From: M3007 sp046160625
GTDB taxonomy: Bacteria > Bacteroidota > Bacteroidia > Chitinophagales > Saprospiraceae
Direction: 5' to 3'
Length of the DNA: 64,000 bases
NCBI GenBank assembly: GCA_046160625.1
Contig: JBJXGZ010000095.1
Location: forward strand, 40,039-104,038
The notes under the pieces: generated by a model
What the model saw: the letters and a program-made list of their open reading frames with translations, nothing else
Databases searched by the model: none
What the model was told of the DNA's origin: nothing
Position numbers and translations under genes: made by a program
In this document: piece by piece, positions 1 to 8,437 of the stretch
Layout: the number at the start of each line of letters is the position of its first letter
How positions within the stretch are numbered: the first letter of the stretch is position 1

Positions 1-1
1 T

Positions 2-292
2 GTGCTTTCCGGCAAGCGAATTAGCTTGCCTATTTACCGCGATAACAGTCTGGGTCGTGTTTTTGGAACGGTGAAAGATGAGCAAGGAAACCCCCTCGCT
101 GGAGTGCAAATCCGAGTCCAAGATTTGTCTGTTACCACCAATGCCTCAGGGGTATTTTCGCTGACGATTCCTTTTGCCAAGCAGCGAAAAGAGCAGCGCA
201 TCGAGGCTTTTCTGCAAGGGTTTGATCTTTGGGACAACACCAGCCCAGTACTAGAAAATGAAGAAATCCCTATTATTTTGCAGTCGAAATAG
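2..292 (+). CDS. C-terminal part of a protein with a carboxypeptidase-regulatory-like domain (partial)
   Basis: The frame is open from the window edge to a TAG stop at 290-292, so this is probably the C-terminal 96 residues of a larger protein; the GTG at position 2 need not be the start. It contains a segment of the type GRVFGTVKDEQGNPLAGVQIR followed by V..TNASGVFSLTIP, the signature of the CarboxypepD_reg-like beta-sandwich common in Bacteroidota surface proteins. The chain ends soon after the domain, and no T9SS tail is visible. The rest of the protein, and therefore its role, lies outside the window. Confidence 0.6.
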   Translation: MLSGKRISLPIYRDNSLGRVFGTVKDEQGNPLAGVQIRVQDLSVTTNASGVFSLTIPFAKQRKEQRIEAFLQGFDLWDNTSPVLENEEIPIILQSK

Positions 293-293
293 C

Positions 294-409
294 TGTACCG
301 GCGGCTTTAGCCGCAGGAGCACGAGCAAAGGCGGCTTTAGCCGCAGGAACGCCAAGCCTGATTCCGAATTTCCCCCTTTAAGCATCCTGCGGCTAAAGCC
401 GCCGGTACA
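294..409. repeat. Intergenic inverted repeat, 25-bp perfect arms, with a third copy of the core
   Basis: Arms 294-318 and 385-409 are perfect reverse complements (TGTACCGGCGGCTTTAGCCG then CAGGA). The core GGCGGCTTTAGCCGCAGGA occurs again in direct orientation at about 330-348. It starts two bases after the upstream stop and ends before the TPR gene, so it can fold in the RNA as a terminator or leader structure. No transposase or coding potential is linked to it. Confidence 0.85.
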
Positions 410-437
410 TTTAGCCACCATTCAAATCTCCCACACC

Positions 438-3350
438 ATGAAAAAACAATTTTCTCTTTTTACTACAACCCTTTTACTCGCCATAGTCTCGACGACGGCG
501 AACGCCCAAAAAATCCAACTCTCCACCGTTCGCGAGCAAAACTCCAACAAACGCCCCGTGCCCAACGCGCAGGTCATCTTCACCGATGCCGTGCCGGCCA
601 CATCCGACCAATCAGGCAATTTACGCCTCGTGTTCCAAGGCAGAAAGGCAGGCGACTGGGTCTTCTTGACCGAGGTGCAGAAAGCAGGCTACGAACTCGT
701 GAACAACAAAGAAATCGAGCAACTGAAACTGAGCGGCGAGGAGCAGCTCGGCGCCGACATTGTCCTCGCCAAAGCCGGGGTGGTAGATGCGGCCAAGAAA
801 GACTACTACGACATTTCTGACAAGTCGCTGCTGGCTGGTTTTGAGCGCGAGAAAGCCAAAATCCGCAAGGAACTGCAAGAGGCTCGTCTGACCGCACAAC
901 AGTTTGAGGAACAGAAAAAACTGCTACAGGAACAATACGACAACCAAAAAAAGGAACTCGATGTGCTGGCCGAAAAATTTGCCCGCATCAATTTCGACGA
1001 CGTGGACAGCCTGTACCGACAAGCCTTGGAATTGTTCAAAGACGGGAAAATTGACTCCGCCATTGAAATGCTCGAAAACGCTGACCCCTTCAAGCTCATC
1101 GAACAAATAATCGGACAAGAAGCACAAGATGCCGATGACCAAAAAAAATTGGACGCTCGAAAACTGGCAACCGCAAAAACCAAACAAAAGATCATTGCCC
1201 AAGTCAGGTTGCTAGCAGATATGTACGGCGTGAAATTTAACCCCGCTAAAGCGGAAGCCCTCTTTGACGGCTTAGTGCGCCTGGATAGCACGGATTTGGA
1301 AATACTTCAGGATGCTGCTGACTTCTACCGCGAAAACCACCGGTATGAAAAAGCATTGCGCGTACTGCCGCTCGTCATCGCGCACCCTCAGGCCGAGGAC
1401 TGGCAAAAGGCCAATGCACACGGCCATATAGGTGATATGTACTTCTCTGTTGGGCGACTCGAACTCGCCTTGCAAGCCTATCTCACTTGCCAAGAGGTAT
1501 ATACAAAAATGTTACATACGGATCCCAATAACTCATTTTTCTATAACAACTTGGCGATTTCATACTCCAAGCTTGGCAATACCCATACCTCGTTGGGTAA
1601 TCTGGACAAGGCCCTAATTTTTTTTGAAGAACGCTCCCGATTGTCAAAAGAACTCTGTGAGGTGTATCCTCAAGACGTGGACTTCAAAGACAACTTGTCG
1701 GTTTCCTATCAAAATATCGGGGAGACGCACTCTTCACTGGGTGATTTGGACAAGGCCTTGATTTTTTTTGAAAAGAACTTCGATCTTTCAAAAGAGCTAT
1801 ACCTAACGTATCCGCAAAATATGGACTTCAAAAACGGATTGGCAATATCGTATTCCAGCCTCGGGGCGACGCACTCTTCACTGGGCAATCTGGACAAGGC
1901 ATTGAGTTTTTTTGAAGAAAGCTCCCGGTTGTCAAAAGAGCTCTATCTAGCGTATCCACAAAATATGGACTTCAAAAACGGATTGGTATTTTCTTATTCC
2001 AAACTCGGGGAAACGCACTCTTCACTAGGCGATTTGAGCAAGGCATTGACTTTTTTTGAAGAAAGCTCCCGTTTGTCAATAGAACTCTACATTGACTTTC
2101 CGCAAAATGTGGAATTCAAAAATGATTTGGCAATGTCCTATCGTAAACTTGGCATGACACACACCTACATAGGCAATTTGGACAACGCATTGACTTTTTT
2201 TGAAAAAGGCTCCTTGTTGTCAAAAGAACTCTACGATGCCTTTCCGCAAAATGTGGACTTCAAAAACGGACTGGCTATTTCGTACTCCAAAATCGGCGAG
2301 ACGCACCTTTCACTGAGCGATTTGCACAAAGCTTTGACTTTTTTTGAAGAACGCTCCCGACTGTCAAAAGAACTCTACAATGCCTTTCCGCAAAATGTGG
2401 ACTTCAAAAACGGACTGGCTATTTCTTGCCAATTTCTCGGAAATACTCATACCTCGCTGGGCAATTTGGATGCTGCCTTACGGCATTATGAACAGTACAA
2501 TCAGCTGTCAAAAGAACTCTACAGTACCTTTGCGCAAAATGTAGAATTCAAATACGGATTGGCAGTTTCTTACGGAAAACTTGGTGAGATAAACACCTCG
2601 CTAGGCAATTTGGACAAGGCGTTTATATGTTTTGAAGTAATGTCCCACTTGTTTGAAGAACTCCATGCCTCCTATCTACAAAATGTGGACTTCAAAAACG
2701 GATTGGCAGTTTCATACTTTAGATTGGGTGCGTTTAGCCAGAATCAATTGCAAGATATAACAAAAGCTTGGGATTTCTTCTGGCAAGCCGAAACCCTCTG
2801 CTCGGAATTGGTGCGCGAGGCTCCTATGAATGCACAGTTTCAGAGGTTTTTGGATCAGGTGCGGGCAGAGTTGGCAGAGTTATATGAGGACAACCCGGTA
2901 TTTTTTCTTAAAGACCTTATCGAAAAGGAATCCGATACCCTCACCCAATACCAACTCCACAGCATCCTCTGCGACACCTTACGTCAAAGAGTCAAAATCG
3001 ACCCTCAGCAAAACCCCGCCCTCGCTGAAGCACTCAACAACCGGGCCTGGGTGGGCTTTTTCCTGAAAAAATTTGAGGAGGTGGAATCTGATGTCCGCGA
3101 AGGCATGGCGCTCGACCCGGACAATAAGTACCTGCCCAGCAACCTCGCGCCCGCCCTGCTATTCCAAGGCAAAAAAGACGCTGCCCTAGCCGAGTACAAA
3201 AAGTGGATGGATAAACCTTTCAACGAAGACGACCCCACTTATCGTGAAGTCTTTCTCGACGACCTGAAAACCTTTGAAAAAGCGGGCATCATACCCGCAG
3301 CGCGGATGAAAGATGTGGCGGCGGTGCGGAAGCTGCTGCTTGACAAGTGA
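438..3350 (+). CDS. Secreted TPR-repeat protein
   Basis: About 970 residues. The start was placed at ATG 438 because it opens a typical signal peptide (MKKQFSLFTTTLLLAIVSTT then ANAQ); the longer open frame from 258 runs through the upstream inverted repeat and is unlikely to be translated. After the signal come an Ig/carboxypeptidase-like segment, a coiled coil rich in E, K and Q (about residues 135-190), and a long TPR array. From about residue 375 to 770 the array consists of near-identical 48-residue units (144 bp in DNA) carrying S.LG.THSSLGNLDKAL and a Q N x D F K N G spacer. Less regular TPRs finish the protein. TPR arrays bind proteins; an envelope scaffold role is inferred. The repeat DNA is a likely site of copy-number change. 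Confidence 0.85.
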   Translation: MKKQFSLFTTTLLLAIVSTTANAQKIQLSTVREQNSNKRPVPNAQVIFTDAVPATSDQSGNLRLVFQGRKAGDWVFLTEVQKAGYELVNNKEIEQLKLSGEEQLGADIVLAKAGVVDAAKKDYYDISDKSLLAGFEREKAKIRKELQEARLTAQQFEEQKKLLQEQYDNQKKELDVLAEKFARINFDDVDSLYRQALELFKDGKIDSAIEMLENADPFKLIEQIIGQEAQDADDQKKLDARKLATAKTKQKIIAQVRLLADMYGVKFNPAKAEALFDGLVRLDSTDLEILQDAADFYRENHRYEKALRVLPLVIAHPQAEDWQKANAHGHIGDMYFSVGRLELALQAYLTCQEVYTKMLHTDPNNSFFYNNLAISYSKLGNTHTSLGNLDKALIFFEERSRLSKELCEVYPQDVDFKDNLSVSYQNIGETHSSLGDLDKALIFFEKNFDLSKELYLTYPQNMDFKNGLAISYSSLGATHSSLGNLDKALSFFEESSRLSKELYLAYPQNMDFKNGLVFSYSKLGETHSSLGDLSKALTFFEESSRLSIELYIDFPQNVEFKNDLAMSYRKLGMTHTYIGNLDNALTFFEKGSLLSKELYDAFPQNVDFKNGLAISYSKIGETHLSLSDLHKALTFFEERSRLSKELYNAFPQNVDFKNGLAISCQFLGNTHTSLGNLDAALRHYEQYNQLSKELYSTFAQNVEFKYGLAVSYGKLGEINTSLGNLDKAFICFEVMSHLFEELHASYLQNVDFKNGLAVSYFRLGAFSQNQLQDITKAWDFFWQAETLCSELVREAPMNAQFQRFLDQVRAELAELYEDNPVFFLKDLIEKESDTLTQYQLHSILCDTLRQRVKIDPQQNPALAEALNNRAWVGFFLKKFEEVESDVREGMALDPDNKYLPSNLAPALLFQGKKDAALAEYKKWMDKPFNEDDPTYREVFLDDLKTFEKAGIIPAARMKDVAAVRKLLLDK

Positions 3351-3361
3351 TGAGGTTCGGA

Positions 3362-3413
3362 ACGGCAAGATATTGACCGGGGACTTCAAGTCACCCGGTC
3401 AATATCTTGCCGT
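3362..3413. terminator. Hairpin after the TPR gene (20-bp perfect arms)
   Basis: Arms 3362-3381 (ACGGCAAGATATTGACCGGG) and 3394-3413 are exact reverse complements with a 12-base loop, starting 12 bases after the TPR gene stop. It is probably a transcription end or RNA-stabilising hairpin; no clear U-tract follows. Confidence 0.65.
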
Positions 3414-3481
3414 GTGGTATAACATCTCGGGACCGTAAGACACCATCTCACAAAAAGTGAACAAATTCGCCTTGCTTTTCC

Positions 3482-3489
3482 TAATTTTG
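3482..3489 (+). promoter_or_regulatory. Candidate Bacteroidota -7 box (TAATTTTG)
   Basis: TAATTTTG matches the TAnnTTTG -7 consensus and lies 20 bases before the ATG at 3510. No good TTG element is seen at the -33 position, so the assignment is tentative. Confidence 0.4.
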
Positions 3490-3509
3490 TTCCTACAATT
3501 TTGACGATC

Positions 3510-3749
3510 ATGAGCGATTTTAGAAACATCATCACCATCGAACCGGGCAAGCGCAGCGGCCAACCTTGTATCCGGGGGATGCGTATTACAGTCTATGACG
3601 TGCTTAGCTATCTGGCTGCGGGCATGAGCATTTCGGAGATTTTGGACGATTTCCCAAAACTGACCGAGGCCGACATTATGGCTGTGCTGGCTTATGCAGC
3701 AGAGGCGGAGAAGACCAAACTTATTGTCCCCCAGGCTGTTGCTGCCTGA
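3510..3749 (+). CDS. DUF433 family antitoxin-like protein
   Basis: 79 residues from the ATG at 3510; a TTG three codons earlier is also in frame. The sequence has the DUF433 pattern: I.IEPGKRSGQPCIRGMRI, then V.DVL..LAAGMS..EIL.DFP.LT..DI.A.LAYAAE. DUF433 proteins are small winged-helix-like proteins usually encoded just before a DUF5615 PIN-fold partner in what is thought to be a toxin-antitoxin pair. That partner is present here only as a fragment: its ATG overlaps this stop codon by one base (TGATG). The gene is therefore probably an orphaned antitoxin. Confidence 0.85.
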   Translation: MSDFRNIITIEPGKRSGQPCIRGMRITVYDVLSYLAAGMSISEILDDFPKLTEADIMAVLAYAAEAEKTKLIVPQAVAA

Positions 3750-3817
3750 TGTTTCTCTTGGACAACAACCTTTCGTGGAAAATCGCCCGGAGGATAGAGC
3801 ATCTGTTCCCCGGTTGC
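3749..3817 (+). pseudogene. Truncated DUF5615-type PIN-like toxin (N-terminal remnant)
   Basis: The ATG at 3749 overlaps the stop of the DUF433 gene. The first 23 codons read MFLLDNNLSWKIARRIEHLF then PGC, the beginning of a DUF5615 protein including the first conserved acidic residue of the strand F-L-x-D-x-N. From about 3818 the sequence no longer resembles the family. It passes into a stretch resembling local repeat phrases and then antisense into the neighbouring gene, with a stop at 3905-3907. The acidic active-site residues of the remaining domain are missing, so the toxin should be inactive. Confidence 0.65.
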
Positions 3818-3837
3818 TTTAAACTTGAAACTTTCAA

Positions 3838-4101
3838 CTACTCCCCACTCTTCTTCCATTTCTCCATCTGCTCCCGTGCATTCTCCGAAAGCTCCGTCGG
3901 GTCATAGTCCAGCTTAGAAAGAATATCCAGCAGCGTATTGATCCGCGCTTCAATGTCAAAAAACTTGTTGACCACGGCCACGCGGCGGCTTTCCACGAGG
4001 CAATAGCCGCTCTGGAAACTGCCCTTCTCGTAGCGGACGGTATAGTCGAGTTCGTCGAAGATGTCTTCAATTTTTTTGAGGGTTGTTTGCGTGTAGCGCA
4101 T
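3838..4101 (-). CDS. Conserved small protein of unknown function
   Basis: 87 residues from the ATG at 4101; the open frame continues upstream to 4152 but this internal start gives the compact protein MRYTQTTLKKIEDIFDELDY onward. It has a predicted helix, then YTVRYEKGSFQSGYCLVE, VVVNKFFD and a C-terminal helical part (INTLLDILSKL). I recall similar short proteins in Bacteroidota genomes, without known function. There is no signal peptide or membrane segment, so it is probably cytoplasmic. It is convergent with the broken toxin remnant. Confidence 0.75.
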   Translation of the reverse strand: MRYTQTTLKKIEDIFDELDYTVRYEKGSFQSGYCLVESRRVAVVNKFFDIEARINTLLDILSKLDYDPTELSENAREQMEKWKKSGE

Positions 4102-4173
4102 ATTGTCTCGGGTTTTCTCAGCAATTTTGTGGGGCAAAAATACCACGCTCAAAGTAGGTTCTTACAAGTTAAT

Positions 4174-4249
4174 TTTTGGACAGGATTTACAGGATAAGCA
4201 GGATGGATAGGGGTATAAATCCTGCTTATCCTGTAAATCCTGTCCAAAA
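4174..4249. repeat. Intergenic inverted repeat, 31-bp perfect arms
   Basis: Arms 4174-4204 and 4219-4249 are perfect reverse complements with a 14-base loop. The arm is built from stuttering phrases (GGACAGGATTTACAGGATAA then GCAGGAT). It lies between the start of the 87-residue minus-strand gene and the beta-barrel gene at 4294, so it may influence either transcript. Confidence 0.9.
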
Positions 4250-4293
4250 CAAACATCATTGTCCCCTGCTTTGTTAAACACAATAACTGTATC

Positions 4294-4926
4294 ATGAAAA
4301 AACTCCCTTTCCTCCTCTTGGCATTCCTCCCCCTGCTGCTTGCTGCCCAGCCTCGTTTCCGCGCAGGCGCAGTGCTGGGGCTTACCGCTTCTCAGATTGA
4401 CGGCGACCTATCGGCTGGCTACAACAAACTTGGTTTCCAAGGTGGGCTTCGCGTCATCACCCGACTTCAGGGGCGCACAGAAGCAAGCATGGAATTCCTC
4501 TTTTCTCAGCGCGGCTGTCAAAACGAACTCATCCCGAGCGAGTACGACCCCAACCCTTTTGCCCTGACACTCAACTATGTAGAGGTGCCAGTCCAATGGC
4601 ATTTCAAAGATTGGCTCATTGAATACGATGAGGAAAAACTCAATTATTACAAAGTTTCGTTCAATATCGGGCTTTCATACGCGCGATTGATTAGCTCGAA
4701 GGTGGACGACGATTTTAACTGGCTCAATGGCGTGGCGCCTGATTACCTGAAAAAAAACGACCTCGGTATTGTGTTGGGCGCCAATTTTTTTGCCACCCGA
4801 AATTTGGGCTTCACGGTGCGCTGGAATCGTTCGCTGCTGCTGATGTACGATTCCCGGAAATCCCCTCGTGGAGGTAAAAGTTGGAACAGTCACTGTTTGA
4901 ATTTCCAGACGGTGTACTTGTTCTAG
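4294..4926 (+). CDS. Outer membrane beta-barrel protein (PorT-like)
   Basis: 210 residues with a signal peptide (MKKLPFLLLAFLPLLLAAQ). The mature part alternates amphipathic strands of the type RFRAGAVLGLTASQIDGD, GFQGGLRVITRLQ, LNYVEVPVQWHFK and ends in an aromatic residue (LNFQTVYLF), as expected for barrels inserted by the BAM machinery. This fits the PorT/outer-membrane-barrel families common in Bacteroidota. The substrate or partner is unknown. The lipoprotein gene downstream starts 53 bases after this stop and may be co-transcribed. Confidence 0.8.
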   Translation: MKKLPFLLLAFLPLLLAAQPRFRAGAVLGLTASQIDGDLSAGYNKLGFQGGLRVITRLQGRTEASMEFLFSQRGCQNELIPSEYDPNPFALTLNYVEVPVQWHFKDWLIEYDEEKLNYYKVSFNIGLSYARLISSKVDDDFNWLNGVAPDYLKKNDLGIVLGANFFATRNLGFTVRWNRSLLLMYDSRKSPRGGKSWNSHCLNFQTVYLF

Positions 4927-4978
4927 AACTTGGAGCATGTCTTACTTTCGCGCCCAAATTTCACCCGTACATCTTTTT

Positions 4979-5776
4979 ATGAGAAAACTACTTCCAGCAA
5001 CTTTAATGGTTTTTTGCGCTGTGGCGCTCCTTTTTTGTAAATCTAAAGACACTACCCCCCAACCAGCAAATGGAATGAAGGCAGAGAGCAGCCAATTTTC
5101 CAAACGGCATTGTGTGGACGAAGCCAAAGGCTTGTGTGCTGAATTCAGCGTTTCTTACCCCGTTTTTTCGGGGGGGGGCGCGACTATTGCGGCAGCTTTG
5201 AACAAATCGGTGGAGAATTATATCCTCAGTACAGTGGGCGGAAATGGACAGTCAAATTTTGCTCAAGCGCTCGATACTGCGGGGCAGCAATTTGTTCAAA
5301 TGTACCTGGATATCCTCCAAGAGAACCCTGATTATATAATGGGGTATTCCACCGAAATCACGGACACCGTCCCTTTTTTGAACGCCAAAGTCGCCACGAT
5401 TCAAATGGACGGCTATTCTTTCACGGGCGGCGCGCACCCGAACCCTTTTGGTTTGCTGGTTTCTTACGACCTCGCCAAAGACGCAAAACCCCTGGAAATC
5501 ACTGATTTAGTGAGCGATACCAACGCCGTTCGCCCTGCCCTGGAGAAGGCTTATAAAATTTTGAAAGGGTTGAAGGAGACCGACCCTTTGGGTGAGCTTG
5601 TTTATTCCGAAATCACACAACTGCCCATGCCTGCCAACGTCGGCGTGGTAGCAGAAGGCATTCGATTCTTTTACAACGCTTATGAAGTGGCGCCTTATGC
5701 CGTTGGTGCGAGCGATGTGCTGTTGACCTGGGAGCAATTGGGAGGGCTGGCGGATAAGACCAAATGGATTAATTGA
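4979..5776 (+). CDS. Lipoprotein with DUF4163/DUF3298 (RsiV/PdaC-like) domains
   Basis: 265 residues. The ATG at 4979 was preferred over 4937 because it opens a lipoprotein signal (MRKLLPATLMVFCAVALLFC, Cys at 20). The following domain resembles the DUF4163/DUF3298 pair found in RsiV and PdaC: SYPVFSGGG near the N-terminus, a central MDGYSFTGGAHPNPFG, then ITDLVSD and a C-terminal V..EGIRFFYNAYEVAPYAVG. In RsiV this fold binds lysozyme; here only an envelope location is supported. Confidence 0.8.
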   Translation: MRKLLPATLMVFCAVALLFCKSKDTTPQPANGMKAESSQFSKRHCVDEAKGLCAEFSVSYPVFSGGGATIAAALNKSVENYILSTVGGNGQSNFAQALDTAGQQFVQMYLDILQENPDYIMGYSTEITDTVPFLNAKVATIQMDGYSFTGGAHPNPFGLLVSYDLAKDAKPLEITDLVSDTNAVRPALEKAYKILKGLKETDPLGELVYSEITQLPMPANVGVVAEGIRFFYNAYEVAPYAVGASDVLLTWEQLGGLADKTKWIN

Positions 5777-5782
5777 ATATTA

Positions 5783-5955
5783 TTTTGATTGATGATTGCC
5801 GATTACATGATTGTTGATTTTTGATGGAATGGATGATGGAAATGTTTTTGATGGGTGATGTAGGTGCTCTTGCCGTAGATCATCCATAAAACTTCAGTAA
5901 ATCGGCCATCACTTCAAAAATCAACAATCATGTAATCGGCAATCATCAATCAAAA
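5783..5955. repeat. Intergenic inverted repeat, 42-bp perfect arms
   Basis: Arms 5783-5824 and 5914-5955 are exact reverse complements. The arm is made of variations of GATTGATGATTGCCGATTAC and ATGATTGTTGATT. The structure fills nearly all the space between the lipoprotein stop and the ogt start codon (5961), so the ogt leader is part of the hairpin. Confidence 0.92.
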
Positions 5956-5960
5956 AACTT

Positions 5961-6476
5961 ATGCTAATTAAATACATCATTCCGACCCCCATTGGCCGCA
6001 TGGAAATTACCGGCAGCGAGCTCGGCGTCCGTACTGTACAACTTTGCGAGGGACGAGAGGCCTCTGCGGAGACTACTGCGCAAGAGGTTACGGAAATGCT
6101 TGAAAACCATCCCGTTGCAGAGTGCGCCCGACAGATTGCGGAATATTTTGCTGGGGCAAGGCAGGACTTCGACTTGAAACTAGACTGGGGTGGCGCGCCC
6201 GAATTCCACCGTCAGGTTTGGGCGGAATTGGTAAAAATCCCGTACGGGAAAACCACCTCTTATTCCGCCATCGCCGAACGGTTGGGCAATCCCGATGCTT
6301 CGCGTGCTGTGGGTATGGCCAACCGGAGCAACCCCATCGCAATTGTGGTGCCTTGCCACCGGGTTATTGGTAAAGCCGGCGAGTTACGCGGGTATTTCTA
6401 CGGGCTTGACACAAAAATGCTGCTGCTCCGGCATGAGAACCCGGTTAGATTTGCAGAACAGGGGGAGTTGTTTTAA
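5961..6476 (+). CDS. ogt: Methylated-DNA--[protein]-cysteine S-methyltransferase
   Basis: 171 residues. The C-terminal active-site domain is complete: PYGKTTSYSAIAERLGNP (about 95-112), RAVGMANRSNPIAIVVPCHR with acceptor Cys at 132, then VIG..G.L.GY..GL..K..LL. The enzyme removes alkyl groups from O6 of guanine by irreversible transfer to its own cysteine. The N-terminal ribonuclease-like domain is short, as in Ogt-type proteins without an Ada regulatory domain. The start at 5961 lies five bases after the long inverted repeat. Confidence 0.95.
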   Translation: MLIKYIIPTPIGRMEITGSELGVRTVQLCEGREASAETTAQEVTEMLENHPVAECARQIAEYFAGARQDFDLKLDWGGAPEFHRQVWAELVKIPYGKTTSYSAIAERLGNPDASRAVGMANRSNPIAIVVPCHRVIGKAGELRGYFYGLDTKMLLLRHENPVRFAEQGELF

Positions 6477-6769
6477 AGAAAAAAAACCGTTTCTTTTGAA
6501 AGTTAAACCGTTCCCTCAAAAGAGAAAATTGCTGTATCCTTGCCAAATATTTTCAATTAGTTTTGTCGAACTTTTTTGAAGAATTATTTTCTTTAAAACT
6601 TGAAAATCAATTGTTTAGTGAAATTTTTCGGGGTTTTCTCAGAAAAGATAAGCGTTTGAAATCCTTTTGAATTCAAAACTGGCCTTTTATTTGCTATGGC
6701 CGTTTTCAGACCCTTCCAATTTGAGCTCTAAACCCTGATCACTCATAGTGAAAGCATCCCAACCGCTCA

Positions 6770-8437
6770 ATGGCATCTTCATACGGACCGAGGCAGTCGC
6801 TCTCTCAAAAATTACAGCAAAAGCTATCCCCTCAGCAGATTCAATTGATGAAACTGCTGCAAATCCCTACAGCTACCCTCGAACAACGTATTGAAGAAGA
6901 ACTCGAAGCCAACCCTGCCCTGGAAGAAGGCGATGAAACTGCCGACCTCTCCGAGGGCTTGAGCGATATGGACCTCTCCGACGCTGACCTGAGCTATTAC
7001 GAACGCGAACAGAAGGTCGAGAGCGGTCAGGCAGACGACGATTTAGGAGGGGATGGTATCACTGCCACTGAAGATGTTATCCTCGAAATTGACCGCGAAA
7101 CGGCTGACGATTATGTCGATGAAGATGACTCCGTCGGTCTCCGCGACGACGATGGCCCCGACCTTGACGACTATCTCATCAATTTTATAGAAGACGACCC
7201 TTCCACCTACAAAACCCGCGACGACAGCCGGGGAGGCGATCAGGAAGACAAACAAGTGCCGCTCGCTTTCGAGAACACTTTTCACGAATATCTGGAGCAA
7301 CAACTCGGAATGCTCAAACTTGACGACGAGCGCGAACACGCCATTGCGCTTCAGGTCATCGGCTCTATTGACGACGATGGTTACCTCCGCCGCGAACCTT
7401 CGGCCATGGTGGACGATCTCCTTTTCAGCCAAAACATCAGCACCCACGAAAAGGAGATCAAGCAAATTCTTCAAAAAATCCAACGCTTCGACCCGCCGGG
7501 TATCGGCGCACGCGACCTTCGTGAATGCCTGATCCTTCAACTTCAGCACCGACTACGGCAAGACGACGATTCGCTGTCGCATGAAGATAAAATTGTGGTA
7601 CAGATAGCCTTGCGCATCATTGACCAGTATTTTGACGAGTTCACCAAAAAACACTACCCTAAGCTCTGCCGACAACTTGGCATTGAAGAAGAAGACCTGC
7701 GCGACGCGATCAACGAGATTCTCAAACTCAACCCAAAACCTGCCAGCGGCTTCGCTTCCAAAGGCGACCGCGCCAACAATTACGTGGTACCCGACTATAT
7801 CGTTAGCAACCGCGACGGCGAACTGGAACTCACACTCAACGCCCGCAACGCCCCCGACCTGCGCATCAACGATCAATATCGCGACATGCTCAAGGCCTTC
7901 CACGATGGCCGAAACGGACGACGCGCCAACAAAAAAGAAAAGGAAGCCGTTCTTTTTATCAAGCAAAAAATAGACTCAGCCAAGTGGTTTATTGACGCCA
8001 TCAAACAGCGCCAGCAAACAATGATGCTCACCATGGGTGCTATCCTCAAACACCAGGAAGAGTATTTCCTCACCGGCGACCAAAAGAAGATCAGGCCCAT
8101 GATTCTCAAGGACATCGCCGACGTAACGAGCCTCGACATCTCGACCGTGAGCCGCGTGGCGAACTCCAAATACGTTCAGACAGAATTTGGTACCAAACGC
8201 CTGAAAGAGTTTTTCTCCGAAAGCCTCAGCACACAGGACGGCGAAGAAGTATCCACCCTGGAAGTAAAAAAAATCCTTTCGGAAGTAATCGCCGAGGAGC
8301 ACAAACGCCGCCCGCTTTCTGACGAAAAACTCAAAACCATTTTATTGAAAAAAGGCTACAACATCGCGCGGCGCACGGTGGCGAAATACCGGGAGCAGTT
8401 GAATATCCCGGTGGCGAGGTTACGGAAGGGGTTGTAA
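6770..8437 (+). CDS. rpoN: RNA polymerase sigma-54 factor
   Basis: 555 residues with the full RpoN layout. Region I is glutamine- and leucine-rich (QSLSQKLQQKLSPQQIQLMK). An acidic region II spans about residues 45-165. Then come the core-binding domain, the HTH segment (DIADVTSLDISTVSRVANSK) and the C-terminal RpoN box ARRTVAKYRE (533-542), which contacts the -24 element. It directs core polymerase to -24/-12 promoters with AAA+ activators, none of which is encoded in this window. Its TAA abuts the stop of the convergent kinase gene with no spacer. The 293 bases before it are AT-rich and hold no gene or clear motif. Confidence 0.97.
   Translation: MASSYGPRQSLSQKLQQKLSPQQIQLMKLLQIPTATLEQRIEEELEANPALEEGDETADLSEGLSDMDLSDADLSYYEREQKVESGQADDDLGGDGITATEDVILEIDRETADDYVDEDDSVGLRDDDGPDLDDYLINFIEDDPSTYKTRDDSRGGDQEDKQVPLAFENTFHEYLEQQLGMLKLDDEREHAIALQVIGSIDDDGYLRREPSAMVDDLLFSQNISTHEKEIKQILQKIQRFDPPGIGARDLRECLILQLQHRLRQDDDSLSHEDKIVVQIALRIIDQYFDEFTKKHYPKLCRQLGIEEEDLRDAINEILKLNPKPASGFASKGDRANNYVVPDYIVSNRDGELELTLNARNAPDLRINDQYRDMLKAFHDGRNGRRANKKEKEAVLFIKQKIDSAKWFIDAIKQRQQTMMLTMGAILKHQEEYFLTGDQKKIRPMILKDIADVTSLDISTVSRVANSKYVQTEFGTKRLKEFFSESLSTQDGEEVSTLEVKKILSEVIAEEHKRRPLSDEKLKTILLKKGYNIARRTVAKYREQLNIPVARLRKGL

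Noticed and set aside
258..437. N-terminal extension of the TPR protein from 258
   Set aside because: It would translate the intergenic inverted repeat and hide a clear signal peptide that starts at 438.
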